Positions 14,672 to 15,803 of a stretch of DNA of 15,803 nucleotides are shown one piece after another. Under the pieces are notes generated by a model. It ran no database searches. It was not told the origin of the DNA and worked only from the letters and a program-made list of their open reading frames with translations. The stretch lies in contig JAESUI010000193.1 in NCBI GenBank assembly GCA_016763135.1, positions 1 through 15,803 of the forward strand. The letters run 5' to 3'. Position 1 is the stretch's first letter; each line of letters begins with the position of its first letter. Both the position numbers and the translations under genes were made by a program. The DNA comes from Flavobacteriales bacterium. Lineage in GTDB: Bacteria; Bacteroidota; Bacteroidia; Flavobacteriales_E; Vicingaceae.

Positions 14672-15803
14672 AAATGATGGCCTCCATAAAAAAAGAAGTT
14701 TTATTGCTGTTGAGCGATAAAGTTGGTCTTTCTATAATGTTTTTAATGCCATTGCTTTTGGTTTTCATCATTACCATTATACAAGATAGTGCTTATAAAT
14801 TGGTCAATGAAAATAAGGTTTCTTTAATTATTTCTAATCAAGATGAAGGTGAACAAGGAAAAAAATTAATTCAACTACTCAATGAGTCTGGCTTGTTTGA
14901 ACTACAAGAACAAAACAACCTTCTCTCTCAAGAATTAAACAAGTTTTTATTGGATGAAAATAAACTTACCGCATTATACATTCCTCCCAGTTTTTCTGAA
15001 AAATTAAAAGAAAAAGCCACTCAAATTAGTCAAACTCTAACTATTGAATTAGGACTCTCAGAAGCAAAACAAGACAATCAAAACATTAAACTTCCTGATT
15101 TAGATTTTTACCATGATCCTGTTTTACAAGAAAATTACAGTTACTCCATTACCAACGTTATTGCCTCATTTTTAAATGTGATAGAAAATGAATTAATGAT
15201 AGAATCTATCTATTCAGAAGTTGGAATAAGAAAATCTGCAGATGATTTTAAAAAGAAAATCATGTTAAATAAAATTGTGATTAATAGAATCCCTGCCATG
15301 AATGATGAGCACATGATTAATCCAAATTCCACACAACACAATGTGCCAGCATGGACAATTTTCGCCATGTTTTTTATGGTTGTTTCTCTAGGAAGTAACA
15401 TCGTAAAAGAAAGAGTTAATGGAAGCTTTTTAAGGCTCAAAACAATGCCAACCAACTATCTTCATATTTTATCAGCAAAAATGCTGGTTTATATGATGGT
15501 TGCTGTATTACAGTTTACACTTATTTTTTCAATAGGAATATTAATTTTCCCACTAATTGGTTTACCTAAACTAATTCTACCATCAGCTTTTGCTGCATTT
15601 ATTTTTATGATGTTGATGTGCAGCTTGGCTGCTGTTAGCTACGCTCTTATGATTGGTGCTTTATCAAAAACACAAGAACAATCTAATGGAATTGGTGCCA
15701 TCTCTATTATTATATTTGCTGCCTTAGGAGGTATTTGGGTGCCAACATTTGTAATGCCCGAGTACATGCAAGTGATTAGTAATTTTTCCCCTATGCATTG
15801 GTG
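14668..15803 (+). CDS. ABC-2 type transporter permease (3' end outside window)
   Basis: The frame is open from ATG 14668 to the right edge (378 complete codons) with no stop. It has one membrane helix near residues 19-39 (VGLSIMFLMPLLLVFIITII), a long extracytoplasmic region (about 45-225), then several helices: TIFAMFFMVVSLGSNIVKER, MLVYMMVAVLQFTLIFSIGI, FIFMMLMCSLAAVSYALMIG and IISIIIFAALGG-type segments. The NFSPMHW just before the edge is a usual landmark near the end of ABC2_membrane_3 permeases, so perhaps only 40-60 residues are missing. TM1, a large loop, then the helix block is the normal layout of this family. An alternative ATG at 14674 (third residue) exists, but 14668 gives the ATGA overlap with the ATPase gene. 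Confidence 0.88.
   Translation, partial: MKMMASIKKEVLLLLSDKVGLSIMFLMPLLLVFIITIIQDSAYKLVNENKVSLIISNQDEGEQGKKLIQLLNESGLFELQEQNNLLSQELNKFLLDENKLTALYIPPSFSEKLKEKATQISQTLTIELGLSEAKQDNQNIKLPDLDFYHDPVLQENYSYSITNVIASFLNVIENELMIESIYSEVGIRKSADDFKKKIMLNKIVINRIPAMNDEHMINPNSTQHNVPAWTIFAMFFMVVSLGSNIVKERVNGSFLRLKTMPTNYLHILSAKMLVYMMVAVLQFTLIFSIGILIFPLIGLPKLILPSAFAAFIFMMLMCSLAAVSYALMIGALSKTQEQSNGIGAISIIIFAALGGIWVPTFVMPEYMQVISNFSPMHW

Noticed and set aside
15210..15455. 81-codon minus-strand open frame inside the permease gene
   Set aside because: Antisense to a clear ABC-2 permease that overlaps the ATPase stop; no independent support.

Overview
The window looks like chromosomal DNA of a member of the Bacteroidota, most likely a flavobacteria-like marine or freshwater lineage. 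The evidence is AT-rich sequence, a GldG-type gliding/ABC component, a very large PKD-repeat secreted protein ending in a type B type IX secretion (T9SS) sorting domain, a DUF4837 lipoprotein next to a LysM lytic transglycosylase and TatA, and the start of a dialkylresorcinol/flexirubin-type pigment locus. No rRNA, tRNA, CRISPR array, integrase or insertion sequence is visible.

Layout. (1) 2-1759, plus strand: the 3' part of gldG, directly followed by a membrane-anchored DUF4340 gene. (2) 1760-2114: a gene-free stretch with a strong intrinsic terminator, a 10-bp direct repeat able to pair with the terminator's left arm, and an orphan open frame. (3) 2115-5882, plus: a 1255-residue T9SS substrate with about eleven PKD domains. 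(4) 9828-5942, minus: CPBP membrane protease (frameshifted), TatA, LysM lytic transglycosylase, DUF4837 lipoprotein, a cell-envelope group. (5) 9974-15803, plus: a tightly packed operon that runs off the right edge. It holds a small exported unknown, darA (frameshifted), darB, a small unknown, a BtrH-like acyltransferase (frameshifted), an ABC ATPase and an ABC-2 permease.

How the right-hand operon probably works: DarB (KAS III-like) joins two beta-ketoacyl thioesters to a cyclohexanedione. DarA (flavodoxin-like) aromatises it to a 2,5-dialkylresorcinol. The BtrH-like protein is a reasonable candidate for an acyl-transfer step, such as esterifying the resorcinol with an ACP-bound aryl polyene. 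The ABC pair is a candidate exporter. The aryl-polyene genes expected for a complete flexirubin pathway are not in the window and would lie to the right.

The most important reading result is that three genes are each broken once at an A/T homopolymer: the CPBP protease at 9129-9133, darA at 11206-11212 and btrH-like at 13444-13449. In each case the continuation in the neighbouring frame restores recognisable, conserved sequence and tight gene spacing. One-base homopolymer errors in the assembly explain all three most simply. The darA site, however, also has the parts of a programmed -1 frameshift signal: an A AAA AAA G slippery run, an upstream purine-rich SD-like sequence and a downstream perfect 8-bp hairpin. 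It deserves its own check.
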